In this document: positions 28,446-36,828 of the stretch, piece by piece
How the letters are laid out: every line of letters starts with the position of its first letter
How positions within the stretch are numbered: the stretch's first letter is position 1
Origin: Methylomonas fluvii
Lineage (GTDB): Bacteria; Pseudomonadota; Gammaproteobacteria; Methylococcales; Methylomonadaceae
Length of the DNA stretch: 64,000 nt
Assembly (NCBI RefSeq): GCF_014850975.1
Contig: NZ_JACXST010000002.1
Location: 1 to 64,000, forward strand
Direction of reading: 5' to 3'
The notes under the pieces: model-generated
Told to the model about the DNA's origin: nothing
Database searches by the model: none
Seen by the model: the letters and a program-made list of their open reading frames with translations, nothing else
Made by a program: the position numbers and the translations under genes

Positions 28446-29646
28446 GGACGTACTCCGTTGATTGAGCTCCTGGGATCAAGTCGTTTTTGCTGGCCCGCAA
28501 TTCCTGAATCAGCCGCACGGTATGATCGGCGCCGGCCAGATTCAAGCCGGCTGGATTGGGGGAAAAATCCCTTAGTTGCAAAATCCGCTCAGCCAAACGC
28601 TGACCGGTCAATTCGCTTGGATTCAGTATTTCGACTAATCCCAATTCGGCTAATTTTTGTGCCCGCTGGCTTTGCTCGTCTTCCTGGCCGCGCACAAACG
28701 GCACGACCAGAGCCGGGGTGCCCGACTCCAGAATGTCCATCACCGTGTTGTAACCGCATTGACTTACTGACAGGCTGTGCGCCTCCAGCAAAGGCTGCAT
28801 CGCCGGTACCGAGCGTCGTAGCGTGAGACCGGCCATGCCTTTGACTTGGGCGACTAAATCCTGCCAATCCGCTTCCGGTAAAAACGGCCCGGCGACGATG
28901 GTCATCGGTAATTTTTCCGTAGTCCAATTGATGGCGTGAGCCTGAATCGCCGCTTGAAACAATGGCGCGCCGACCATACCGCCACCGGCCGACACCAACA
29001 CCCCGTGCCGTGGCGGTTTGATCGCGGCCGGAATGCGACCTGGAGCGACAAAACCGGTGTACAGCAGCGGGGTTTGCAAGGGATGACGCGGCTTAAAACT
29101 GTCTTCCAAGCGGGCAAACCGGGGATCGGCATGCACCAGCAGGCCGTCGAAATAGCGGTCGGTAATCCAGCGCGCCCTTTCGTCGTGCCGGCTTTGGTCT
29201 TTACGGGCGTTGACCATGATGTCGCGCAGACTGCACAACACCAGCGGCTTCGTTTGTTTGTCCCGACGCGCTGTCTTTAGGAGTGGCAACAACTCGCCAG
29301 CCAGTTTCTTGCGGCCGAACGGAAACAGCTCGATCAATACCACTTTGGGTCTGAGCATTGCGTACTCATCCAAAATTATCTGCTTGCGAGCCGCCAACGC
29401 TTCTTCGACGCTATAACGTTCATCCTGACTGTACAACTGATGATCCTCGCCCATACCCAGCGGCGGCAGATTCAGCATATCCAAATCGGCAACGGCGGCT
29501 TGGTGATCGGGAGCGCGGCCACCGTTCAGAAATGTCACCCGAAATTCGCGGCTCAAGGCATTGGTCAAGGTCATGGCTCTGACCCAATGGCCCATGCCTA
29601 GCGAATGTTGGCAATACAGCAGTAATCGCGGTTTGTAGTGGTTCAT
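28435..29646 (-). CDS. GT-B glycosyltransferase, MurG-like (paralogue 2)
   Basis: A 403-residue protein with 'LLLYCQHSLGMGHWVRAMTL' at the start, 'VLIELFPFGRKKLAGELL' and 'CSLRDIMVNARKD' in the first domain, and the donor site 'VLVSAGGGMVGAP', 'LSVSQCGYNTVMDILESGTP' in the second. It is a clear paralogue of the genes at 24915 and 40235. The gene overlaps the ABC exporter by 4 bp (ATGA) and the deacetylase by 11 bp, indicating tight co-translation. Confidence 0.8.
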   Translation of the reverse strand: MNHYKPRLLLYCQHSLGMGHWVRAMTLTNALSREFRVTFLNGGRAPDHQAAVADLDMLNLPPLGMGEDHQLYSQDERYSVEEALAARKQIILDEYAMLRPKVVLIELFPFGRKKLAGELLPLLKTARRDKQTKPLVLCSLRDIMVNARKDQSRHDERARWITDRYFDGLLVHADPRFARLEDSFKPRHPLQTPLLYTGFVAPGRIPAAIKPPRHGVLVSAGGGMVGAPLFQAAIQAHAINWTTEKLPMTIVAGPFLPEADWQDLVAQVKGMAGLTLRRSVPAMQPLLEAHSLSVSQCGYNTVMDILESGTPALVVPFVRGQEDEQSQRAQKLAELGLVEILNPSELTGQRLAERILQLRDFSPNPAGLNLAGADHTVRLIQELRASKNDLIPGAQSTEYVHVC

Positions 29647-31445
29647 GCGGCACGCAACCCGTGTTGGAGTTTATACAGTTCGTGATAATGGCCGCCCATC
29701 TGCATCAAAGCTTCATGGCTGCCTTGCTCGACAATCACGCCTTGCTTCAACACTAAAATGCGGTCGAAATGACGGATGGTGTGAAATTGATGAGCGATCA
29801 TCAGTACGGTTTTGCCGCCGTGCAGTTGATCGATAGCATCGCGAATCAAGGCTTGAGATTGGGCATCCACCGCGGAAGTCGGCTCGTCCAGAATCAGAAT
29901 CGAGGATTGGCGCAACAAGGCCCGCGCCAGACACAAGCGTTGTTTTTGGCCGCCGGACAGATTACCGCCGCTTTCGCCCAACACCGTGTCATAGCCGTCC
30001 GGCAGATTGCGGATGAATTCGTCGGCATGCACCAGACGCGCGGCGGCTTCGATGTCTTCAATCGTGGCATCCGGGCTGCCGTAGCCGATGTTCTCGCGAA
30101 TGCTGGTGCCGAACAGAATCGAATCCTGCAACACCACACCGATTTCCCGCCGCAACGCGGCGCGCTGGTAACGATCAACTTCAATGCCGTCGATGCGCAC
30201 AACGCCCTGTTGCGGATCGTAAAGTCGAATCAGCAAGCGGGCGATGGTGGATTTGCCGGCCCCGGACGCGCCGACCAACGCCACCCGCTCACCCGGTTGA
30301 ATGTGAAATGAAATATCCCGCAGGATGGGTTTGCCAGTCGGATAGCCGAACGAAACATTGTTAAATTCGATTTCGCCGCGCAAGCCGCTGGGCACTATCG
30401 CATCCGGTGGGTCCTGAATGTCTGGCTCGGTATCCAGTATTTCACTGATACGTTCGATGCTGACGCTGGCCTTGGAAAAACGCGTCGACAGGCGGGTGAT
30501 TTGCCGAATCGGTTGATACATTTGGGCGATATACGAACTGAACACCAGCACATCCCCCGGTGTCAGCACCCCGTCGAACACTTGCAAGCACCCGAACAAC
30601 ACCACGATGCCGGTGCCGATGGCGCTGATGATTTCGATCATCCGAGTCGCCCCGGCCTCGATGCGCGCGGTACGCACGCTTTCAGTCATCGATTGGCTGC
30701 TTTCCACATCAAAGCGCTCACGCTCGACATCTTCCATGCCGTAGGTTTGCACCAGCGGCACCGCGTTCAACAGTTCGCTAACCCGCGACGCCAAGCGGCC
30801 TTCGTTATGGCGTTGCTTGCGCGCCGAGCGTTTCACCCGCCGGTAAATCAGCACGATAGCCAGACACAACAGCGGAAAGCTGGCCAGCACGATCAAGCTC
30901 AGTTTCACGCTCAGGTTGAACATAATGACGAACATGCCCAGTACGGTCAGCACATGGGTGGTGAAGGTCAAGGCCGAGTCGGCGTAGACGTCCTTCAAGG
31001 TATTGGTGTCGCTGGTCAGTTTATTCAGCAACTCGCCGGTGGGCGTACTGCTGTGAAATGCCAGCGACAGGCGTTGCAAGTGGTCGAACAATTCGCTGCG
31101 CAATGTGTAGACCAGCAAATAGCCGATGCGCGAAGTCAGAAACAGCTGGTAGTAGGAAAACACGCCTTTGCACAAAGCAATCAGCACCATGCTGCCGCAC
31201 AGGATCCATAACGCCTGCTCGCTGCCGCCATGCAACAGCGGTTGCGCCGCCGCCAGATGGGCCGGCAACGGATGATTCAGCAACACATGATCGAAAATCA
31301 GCTTCATCGGCCACGGCACGATTAGGCTGGTCAGTGTCGAACCGAGAATACAGACAATCGCCGCGACTATACTGCCGCGGACCCGGCCCAGATGCGCCCA
31401 CACGATTTGTCTAAAGCGGCTGTTCGATTGAGTTTGTTCAGTCAT
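29643..31445 (-). CDS. ABC-type exporter, fused permease and ATPase
   Basis: A 600-residue protein from the ATG at 31445; an upstream extension overlaps the kinase gene and is rejected. Residues 1-310 form a six-helix exporter TMD ('IVAAIVCILGSTLTSLIVPW', 'MFVIMFNLSVKLSLIVLASF'). The NBD has Walker A 'GASGAGKST', signature 'LSGGQKQRLCLARALL' and Walker B 'ILILDEPTSAVDAQ', plus the H-loop 'MIAHQFHT'. It resembles MsbA and other lipid-linked-saccharide exporters. In this operon it is the only inner-membrane transporter and probably flips a glycolipid or polymer. Confidence 0.92.
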   Translation of the reverse strand: MTEQTQSNSRFRQIVWAHLGRVRGSIVAAIVCILGSTLTSLIVPWPMKLIFDHVLLNHPLPAHLAAAQPLLHGGSEQALWILCGSMVLIALCKGVFSYYQLFLTSRIGYLLVYTLRSELFDHLQRLSLAFHSSTPTGELLNKLTSDTNTLKDVYADSALTFTTHVLTVLGMFVIMFNLSVKLSLIVLASFPLLCLAIVLIYRRVKRSARKQRHNEGRLASRVSELLNAVPLVQTYGMEDVERERFDVESSQSMTESVRTARIEAGATRMIEIISAIGTGIVVLFGCLQVFDGVLTPGDVLVFSSYIAQMYQPIRQITRLSTRFSKASVSIERISEILDTEPDIQDPPDAIVPSGLRGEIEFNNVSFGYPTGKPILRDISFHIQPGERVALVGASGAGKSTIARLLIRLYDPQQGVVRIDGIEVDRYQRAALRREIGVVLQDSILFGTSIRENIGYGSPDATIEDIEAAARLVHADEFIRNLPDGYDTVLGESGGNLSGGQKQRLCLARALLRQSSILILDEPTSAVDAQSQALIRDAIDQLHGGKTVLMIAHQFHTIRHFDRILVLKQGVIVEQGSHEALMQMGGHYHELYKLQHGLRAA

Positions 31446-31465
31446 TAGCAGTTTTTCCGGTGAAT

Positions 31466-32743
31466 TCAGTCGGCCAGCGGCCAAGGACGCAAAGCCAGCG
31501 CAATAAAATCTGCGACCCGTTGCGGCGCCGCGGATTTTTGTTGGATGAAGCAACGGTAAGCGCGGGTCAGCAACTGGCCGCGTAGATGCCAAACAAAGCG
31601 TTGCGCATCGGTTTGGTTGTGGTTGGCGGCTGAGTAAGCTGTAAACAGTGTTTGAACGAGTTGGTCTATCACGGCAACCGGATAGGGATAGTTGTATAAA
31701 TCCGCCGCGAAATTGGCCAAATCCTGCAATGGATCGCCAATAGCTAATTCGTCGTAATCGAACAGCGCCAAGCGGCCGTCCGCCAACACTAGCAATTGAT
31801 CGATATGAAAATCGCCGTGGATCAAGCCTAACACTTCAAACTCGGGGCAATCTTGGCGCAACTCGTTGAATAACCCAGTCAGCGCCGGTTGGATGGTGGG
31901 ATAGGCATGGCTCAATTTATCGGCTTTCTTGAGCCACTCTTTTAGCTGTTGCTGCGAGGTAATGACCAGCAGAGGCGGTGGTGTGACTTGGTGAAAAGCG
32001 GCAAGTGCATGAGCTAAGGCCGGGATTTTCTCTGCGACACCGACTGTAAAATCCAACTCAGTTAGCATGTGGCCCTGCAAGCCTTCTAACCATAAAGTGT
32101 GGTGACCGGCGTCGTAAGCTAAGGCTTCAGGCATGACAAAGGCGGCGACCGATTGGCGTTGCAGCGTCAGCAGGTTGGTATAGACCGCCCGACCTCGTTC
32201 ATCGGCATACGTTTTGCCATAAACCACCCGCGCCGGCTCAGTTTCGCTGGCAGCAAAGCGGTAACGCGCCGTGCAGCGAATTTCCGGCCGGTAATTGACG
32301 ATCTCGATAGTCGATATTGGCCGTTGTTCCAACTCGGCAATCTGCCGACTGTCCATCAATTCCGCCAACCAGGGCATTGCCGGATCGTCCGGAAAGCGCC
32401 AGCCGACCATGCCCAGTTCAGCCAGATGTATCGCCGTTTCGCCGTTGGCCTGCGCTTCGGTGTAGGCCTGCTGGCTGCGCTGGCCCAGATAAGCGCGGGC
32501 GTAAAGTATGCGCTGCTCGGCGGTCGTTTCCGCTGGATGGCGGCCGCGTAAATGGTAAACCAGCGATAAAAACGAGCGATCGCGGTTTTCAGCCAGCCGA
32601 TAGGTTTTGTAACGCGGATGCTGAATCTCGCAGCCGGTCACCTGCCAGTCGCCGGCTTGGCATTCGGGCAAATGCTGTTGCAGCGCGGCGGCCATCAGAT
32701 CGGCGTCCAGCAAGAGGGCAAATTGCGCCAAGGGGTTAATCAT
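31466..32743 (-). CDS. APH-fold phosphotransferase (kinase), paralogue A
   Basis: A 425-residue protein of the aminoglycoside/choline kinase fold. The catalytic loop is 'LGLIHGDFHIDQLLV', with the metal-binding 'LALFDYDELAIGDPLQDLAN' downstream. The N-terminal lobe (about 50-260) has 'YRPEIRCTARYRFAA' and 'VYGKTYADERGRAVY', the latter likely holding the ATP-binding Lys. The paralogue at 33371 shares this layout ('VYAKNYADDAGRETF'). It overlaps the histidine phosphatase gene by 4 bp. The substrate is probably a sugar or glycolipid intermediate rather than an antibiotic. Confidence 0.8.
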   Translation of the reverse strand: MINPLAQFALLLDADLMAAALQQHLPECQAGDWQVTGCEIQHPRYKTYRLAENRDRSFLSLVYHLRGRHPAETTAEQRILYARAYLGQRSQQAYTEAQANGETAIHLAELGMVGWRFPDDPAMPWLAELMDSRQIAELEQRPISTIEIVNYRPEIRCTARYRFAASETEPARVVYGKTYADERGRAVYTNLLTLQRQSVAAFVMPEALAYDAGHHTLWLEGLQGHMLTELDFTVGVAEKIPALAHALAAFHQVTPPPLLVITSQQQLKEWLKKADKLSHAYPTIQPALTGLFNELRQDCPEFEVLGLIHGDFHIDQLLVLADGRLALFDYDELAIGDPLQDLANFAADLYNYPYPVAVIDQLVQTLFTAYSAANHNQTDAQRFVWHLRGQLLTRAYRCFIQQKSAAPQRVADFIALALRPWPLAD

Positions 32744-33384
32744 GCTCGTAACCCTGAATAGCGCCGGCCATGCTGTTCGCCACCCAGGCGTATCGTCATC
32801 ACTTCCGCGTTGCTGCGTAAATCGATGGCGTACAGGTATTTGTTTTTGACGTTGATCTCGGCTATACCGGTAAAATCGGCGCCCAACAACTGGTTTAAGA
32901 TGATTTCGTTGGTGTTGCGATGCGCTACGATCAACATTGCCTCGCCGCCGCTGGCCAACATGGCTTGCAGACTGCTCAACACCCGCGCGCTAAAATCCGC
33001 ATACGCTTCACAACCGGGCCCACGGAAACCGTATTTATCCTGTTCCCGTGCCGCCCATAAGCGGCTGGCTTCCGGGTCGCGTTCATCGACATGCCTGCCT
33101 TCCAGAATACCCAGGCCAATTTCCCGCAAACCGTCCAAAGTCTTGATCGGCAAGCCCTGCATGGCTGCGGTGGGTTTGGCGGTTTGTATGGCGCGGGTCA
33201 GGCTGCTGCTGTAAATCGTGCTCAGTGTTTCCTGTTTCAGCACGTCCGCCAAGGCTTCAGCTTGCTGCAGGCCTTTGGCGGATAATTTCGCATCGGCCTG
33301 GCCGGAAATCCGTTGTTGCAGATTCAATTCGCTCTGGCCGTGACGAGCTAAATAAATCCGCCGTGGCTGATCAGATGAGTACAT
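32740..33384 (-). CDS. Histidine phosphatase (phosphoglycerate-mutase fold)
   Basis: A 214-residue protein from the ATG at 33384, which lies inside the end of the upstream kinase gene. 'IYLARHGQSELNLQQRISGQ' holds the catalytic RHG, 'YSSSLTRAIQTAKPTAA' the second Arg, 'REIGLGILEGRHVDER' the acid/base Glu region, and 'MLIVAHRNTNEIILN' the second His. All active residues are present. Set between two APH-fold kinases, it may remove the phosphate they add, as part of a phosphorylated-sugar cycle. This is inferred from position only. Confidence 0.85.
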   Translation of the reverse strand: MYSSDQPRRIYLARHGQSELNLQQRISGQADAKLSAKGLQQAEALADVLKQETLSTIYSSSLTRAIQTAKPTAAMQGLPIKTLDGLREIGLGILEGRHVDERDPEASRLWAAREQDKYGFRGPGCEAYADFSARVLSSLQAMLASGGEAMLIVAHRNTNEIILNQLLGADFTGIAEINVKNKYLYAIDLRSNAEVMTIRLGGEQHGRRYSGLRA

Positions 33385-34699
33385 TAGCCACTCCAGCAGC
33401 CTGCCCACAGTGCGCCGCATACATATCGCTCAGCGCCAGATAGCGTTTGATTTGTTTGAGGCGGGTTTCGTCCAGTTGGCGCAAACTGCGGCGTACCACT
33501 TCGTGTATCAACGCGGCGGCAACCTGCCAACGTAAATCCGTCAGACTCAGCGTCTGCTGACGATGGCGTTGGTAACTCAACACCAAGCGATTGACCAGTG
33601 GATGGATGGATTCAATGGATGCCGCATCGCGAATGCCGTTTAGATAAATATTAGCGATCAGGCTGGCCAAATCCAGCAGAGGGTCGCCAAGGCATACGCA
33701 GTCCATATCGATCAACCCCAAGCACTGACCGTCATATAAAAAATTATTCAATTTCAAGTCGTGGTGCAGCGTTGCCCGCTCAGATGGCGTTTGACGCAGT
33801 GCCTGCGCCAACAAACTGTTTACCGAGCGGGCAATACGGCCGGCCCATTCCGGGCGAACTTGTTCAGCCAGGGTTGGCGTGGCTAACAAGCCCTGCACCA
33901 CATCGACTTGCGTGTAACGTCTTGGCGTATCGATACGGCAGGCGTGCAACTCCGCCACACACTGTCCCATCTGATCGGCCAGTTCCCCATCACTATCCGC
34001 CTGCAACGCCGCCCACGTCAAAGCCTGACCGGGCAGATGGGCTTGCCAAAGCGTCAACGTGTCCGCATCAAAGGCCAAAGCTTCGGCGCCCCAGTTAAAT
34101 GGCCCGTTAAGCTGGCGCATCACGGCGAAGGTTTCGCGGCCCGCGTCATCGGCATAATTTTTGGCGTACACCAGCCGCGGCTGCGTTGATTCGGCAGTTT
34201 GCACGCTGTAACGAATCATGCAGGAGCGCTCGGCAAGATAATGCAACACCTCGGATTGCAAACCTTCTACAGGTATGCCCAGTAGGTTGGGTGCTTGCAG
34301 GCGGATCGTCATCGCCGCGTGATCCAGCAGCGTGGGCAAATGGCGCAGTTTGCGATCATAAGGAAACGCCCACACCAGCATGGCCGGGTGTTGTAATAAC
34401 GTCAGCCCGCCTTTCGCCAAGTCGGGCCTTTTGGCGAGTTCCCGTTCAAACTCGCGGTTAACCTCAGCCGGCGAGCATAGCCGCCCGGTGGCAAAGCGGC
34501 TGTGCGGATTGTCAGATTGTCCAGTCCACCGATACCCCACCAACAGGCTCTTCCCCGGTTTGTAACGTTTTTCACCGATCTGCCAGCCATTTACGGACGA
34601 TTGGCTGCTCGCGCAGTCCAGCAGCCAATCCAGCAAGGGCCCCATCAAGTTCGGATTCAACGCTGCCGGCATCTGCGGAAATTGCGGGTCTTGATTCAT
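33371..34699 (-). CDS. APH-fold phosphotransferase (kinase), paralogue B
   Basis: A 442-residue protein from the ATG at 34699, which overlaps the stop of the upstream heparinase-like gene (ATGA). Catalytic loop 'ATLHHDLKLNNFLYD' and metal loop 'LGLIDMDCVCLGDPLLDLAS' match the APH/choline kinase fold. 'YKPGKSLLVGYRWTGQSDN' and 'VYAKNYADDAGRETF' correspond to the N-lobe. It is a diverged paralogue of the kinase at 31466 and lies on the other side of the histidine phosphatase. Confidence 0.8.
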   Translation of the reverse strand: MNQDPQFPQMPAALNPNLMGPLLDWLLDCASSQSSVNGWQIGEKRYKPGKSLLVGYRWTGQSDNPHSRFATGRLCSPAEVNREFERELAKRPDLAKGGLTLLQHPAMLVWAFPYDRKLRHLPTLLDHAAMTIRLQAPNLLGIPVEGLQSEVLHYLAERSCMIRYSVQTAESTQPRLVYAKNYADDAGRETFAVMRQLNGPFNWGAEALAFDADTLTLWQAHLPGQALTWAALQADSDGELADQMGQCVAELHACRIDTPRRYTQVDVVQGLLATPTLAEQVRPEWAGRIARSVNSLLAQALRQTPSERATLHHDLKLNNFLYDGQCLGLIDMDCVCLGDPLLDLASLIANIYLNGIRDAASIESIHPLVNRLVLSYQRHRQQTLSLTDLRWQVAAALIHEVVRRSLRQLDETRLKQIKRYLALSDMYAAHCGQAAGVANVLI

Positions 34700-36828
34700 G
34701 CCGCGCGCTCCCAAACCGCTGATAGAGTTGGCTTAGTCGGGTTCAGCCGATAGTTCAACATAACCGGTTTGTCGATGCTGTCTAATAGCGTGCGGCCGAC
34801 AATGCTCAGACTTTCGGCGGCATCGGCTTGCAAGCTGACGATCTCTCCCAGCAGATTACGACGCACGAACAACAGCTTCGCCCGGCAGACAATATCCGCA
34901 AAGCGGTATTCCGCAGGCTTGTTGAGATGGCTAACAAAAAAACAGTCGCGATAAACCGTGTCGGAGGTCTTTAGCGTAATACTCAAGGCCATGGCCTGCA
35001 TCGGCGTTGCCAGATGCTGCGATTGGCTCACCGGCAAGCTGTCGATCTGGATGTCCGGCGCATCATCCCGGTAGGGATACAGCACGGTTTGAAACCAGCG
35101 GATACCGTCGCCCTCCTGACTGAAACTCAGCACCGGCGCGGCGTGTTTGACGCCATACTCCGGCGAAAACCAGCCCGATTCAATGTGCATCGCCACCTCG
35201 GCACGCGGCGCTTGCACGATTAACAGGTTAGGCAGGCAAATACCCTGGCCTTGCCGATTATTCAGCTGCTGGATTGGCGCTGGAGATGGCGGCGGCAGAT
35301 GAAAAAATTGTTGATAGCGATGACTGGCGCAGCCGCTTAGCAGGTCGCTGATAATCCAGTACTCGTTTTCGGCAAAGAAGATGCTGCGCTGATGATCGAC
35401 TTCGTAACGCGGGCTGAGTGCGCGGCCATGCACAAAATCAAAGCCTTGATTCGATTCAAAACGGATTACCGCGGCGTGAGGTTGCGGGCCGACAGGTGCA
35501 TGGCATTGGTAGGCCATTTGATCCTGGCCATCAATCTTGACAGTATTGTGCGCGGCCGTGCCTTTAAACGCATGCCGCCAATTAACGCCGTCGCCATCGT
35601 GCTCGTGATAGGTATAACGGCCCGGATCGACGACCAAGGAACGGCCGAAAGCGGCCATTTCAAAACTTAACAAGTCGTAATGGCCGTGGCTGCCAAAGCC
35701 CAAATCGCCGCAGTCGAAAAACAGGTAACGGCCGTCCGTATAAGGCCGTTCGCCCCAGGCGCTACGCAAAATACAATAACCGCTGTCGGCAAACAGCCGC
35801 GAGTGTTGCGTCGGCGGCTGGCCTTGCTTACCTTGGCTGAGCACATAACGCAGCGCGTCGCTGGGGTAATAGCGTTCGGCTTTACCCAGCAGCGACAAGT
35901 AGCTGTTGACGTCGCCGTCGTTGATGGCCGGCAGCCAGCCGTCGGGTTTGTGGGCGTAAATCGAAAATTCCAGGGCTTTGCCGATGACGGCATCGAATGG
36001 CTCTGGCAAGCTCACGCCGTTTAAATCCGCCAGTTCGCGGACCCGTAAAAAGTTCTTCAACACCGTATGGTGATAGTCGGTGGACAGCTCTTTTTGCACG
36101 CCGTCAGCCAGGAAATCCTGGCGCAGATTGGCCAGCAGTTCGCGTTGGGCAAACGCCAGTAACTCGGCCGAGGCGCTGAGTTCCGGAAATATAATGGCAA
36201 CCGTGAATATCGCTGACAGCTCGATGGTGCGGTGATTACCTTCCGGAGTTAGATTGCGGCTGAGAAATAGCGCCTGCGACTGTATCGATTGCAAAAAAGC
36301 CAGCAAAAATTCGGCGCTTATCGCTTGGCAGTGCCGGCCCGGCACGAAGTAATGGTAAGTCAGCAGCCATTGCTGCAAGCGGCGGCCGGTCACTTGGCTG
36401 TTCACGAACCCGTCCGGCACTTGCTTGATCCAGGCACTGATCAATGCCACCCATTTATCGGCATAACCTTCGTCACCGCTGTATTCGTAAGCCAAGGCCA
36501 GATCGCGGCCGTAATAAAACTTGTGCAGCAGAATCAGCCATTCCAGATCGGCGCTGGGGTTATGCAACCAATCGAATCCGTTGCCTAAACGGTGGGTTTC
36601 GTTGTTCAGAGTAAATTGATTTTCGAGAATCGACGCCGCGCTGGCGACATGTTTGGCTTTTCCGGGGTTGAGCGGAAAATAGTTATCCACGGCGCGCTGG
36701 CGAAAATGTGCCAGTACCTCGGTGGGTGACCACGCAGCGAACGGCGGCAGCAATAACGCCGTTTTATCGGTGCCGGGGTTGCCTGACAAGATTGATCTAT
36801 CCATCGCGCGAAATTCGGGTTTCATCAT
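34696..36828 (-). CDS. Heparinase II/III-like protein, paralogue 1
   Basis: A 710-residue protein starting ATGATG immediately after the previous stop codon (AAGGGGGT as site). N-terminal (alpha/alpha) toroid: 'FDWLHNPSADLEWLILLHKF', 'NHRTIELSAIFTVAIIFPEL', 'KELSTDYHHTVLKNFLRV' with likely catalytic Tyr-His. Beta domain: 'FGSHGHYDLLSFEMAAFGRS' and 'VVDPGRYTYHEHDGDGVNWR', holding the conserved HGHxD. Known relatives cleave uronic-acid polymers by beta-elimination. There is no signal peptide, so either it works in the cytoplasm or export is unconventional. Confidence 0.88.
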   Translation of the reverse strand: MMKPEFRAMDRSILSGNPGTDKTALLLPPFAAWSPTEVLAHFRQRAVDNYFPLNPGKAKHVASAASILENQFTLNNETHRLGNGFDWLHNPSADLEWLILLHKFYYGRDLALAYEYSGDEGYADKWVALISAWIKQVPDGFVNSQVTGRRLQQWLLTYHYFVPGRHCQAISAEFLLAFLQSIQSQALFLSRNLTPEGNHRTIELSAIFTVAIIFPELSASAELLAFAQRELLANLRQDFLADGVQKELSTDYHHTVLKNFLRVRELADLNGVSLPEPFDAVIGKALEFSIYAHKPDGWLPAINDGDVNSYLSLLGKAERYYPSDALRYVLSQGKQGQPPTQHSRLFADSGYCILRSAWGERPYTDGRYLFFDCGDLGFGSHGHYDLLSFEMAAFGRSLVVDPGRYTYHEHDGDGVNWRHAFKGTAAHNTVKIDGQDQMAYQCHAPVGPQPHAAVIRFESNQGFDFVHGRALSPRYEVDHQRSIFFAENEYWIISDLLSGCASHRYQQFFHLPPPSPAPIQQLNNRQGQGICLPNLLIVQAPRAEVAMHIESGWFSPEYGVKHAAPVLSFSQEGDGIRWFQTVLYPYRDDAPDIQIDSLPVSQSQHLATPMQAMALSITLKTSDTVYRDCFFVSHLNKPAEYRFADIVCRAKLLFVRRNLLGEIVSLQADAAESLSIVGRTLLDSIDKPVMLNYRLNPTKPTLSAVWERAA

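Noticed and set aside
30501..31211. 236-codon + frame
   Set aside because: Antisense to the ABC exporter membrane domain; rich in His/Gln as expected of a shadow.
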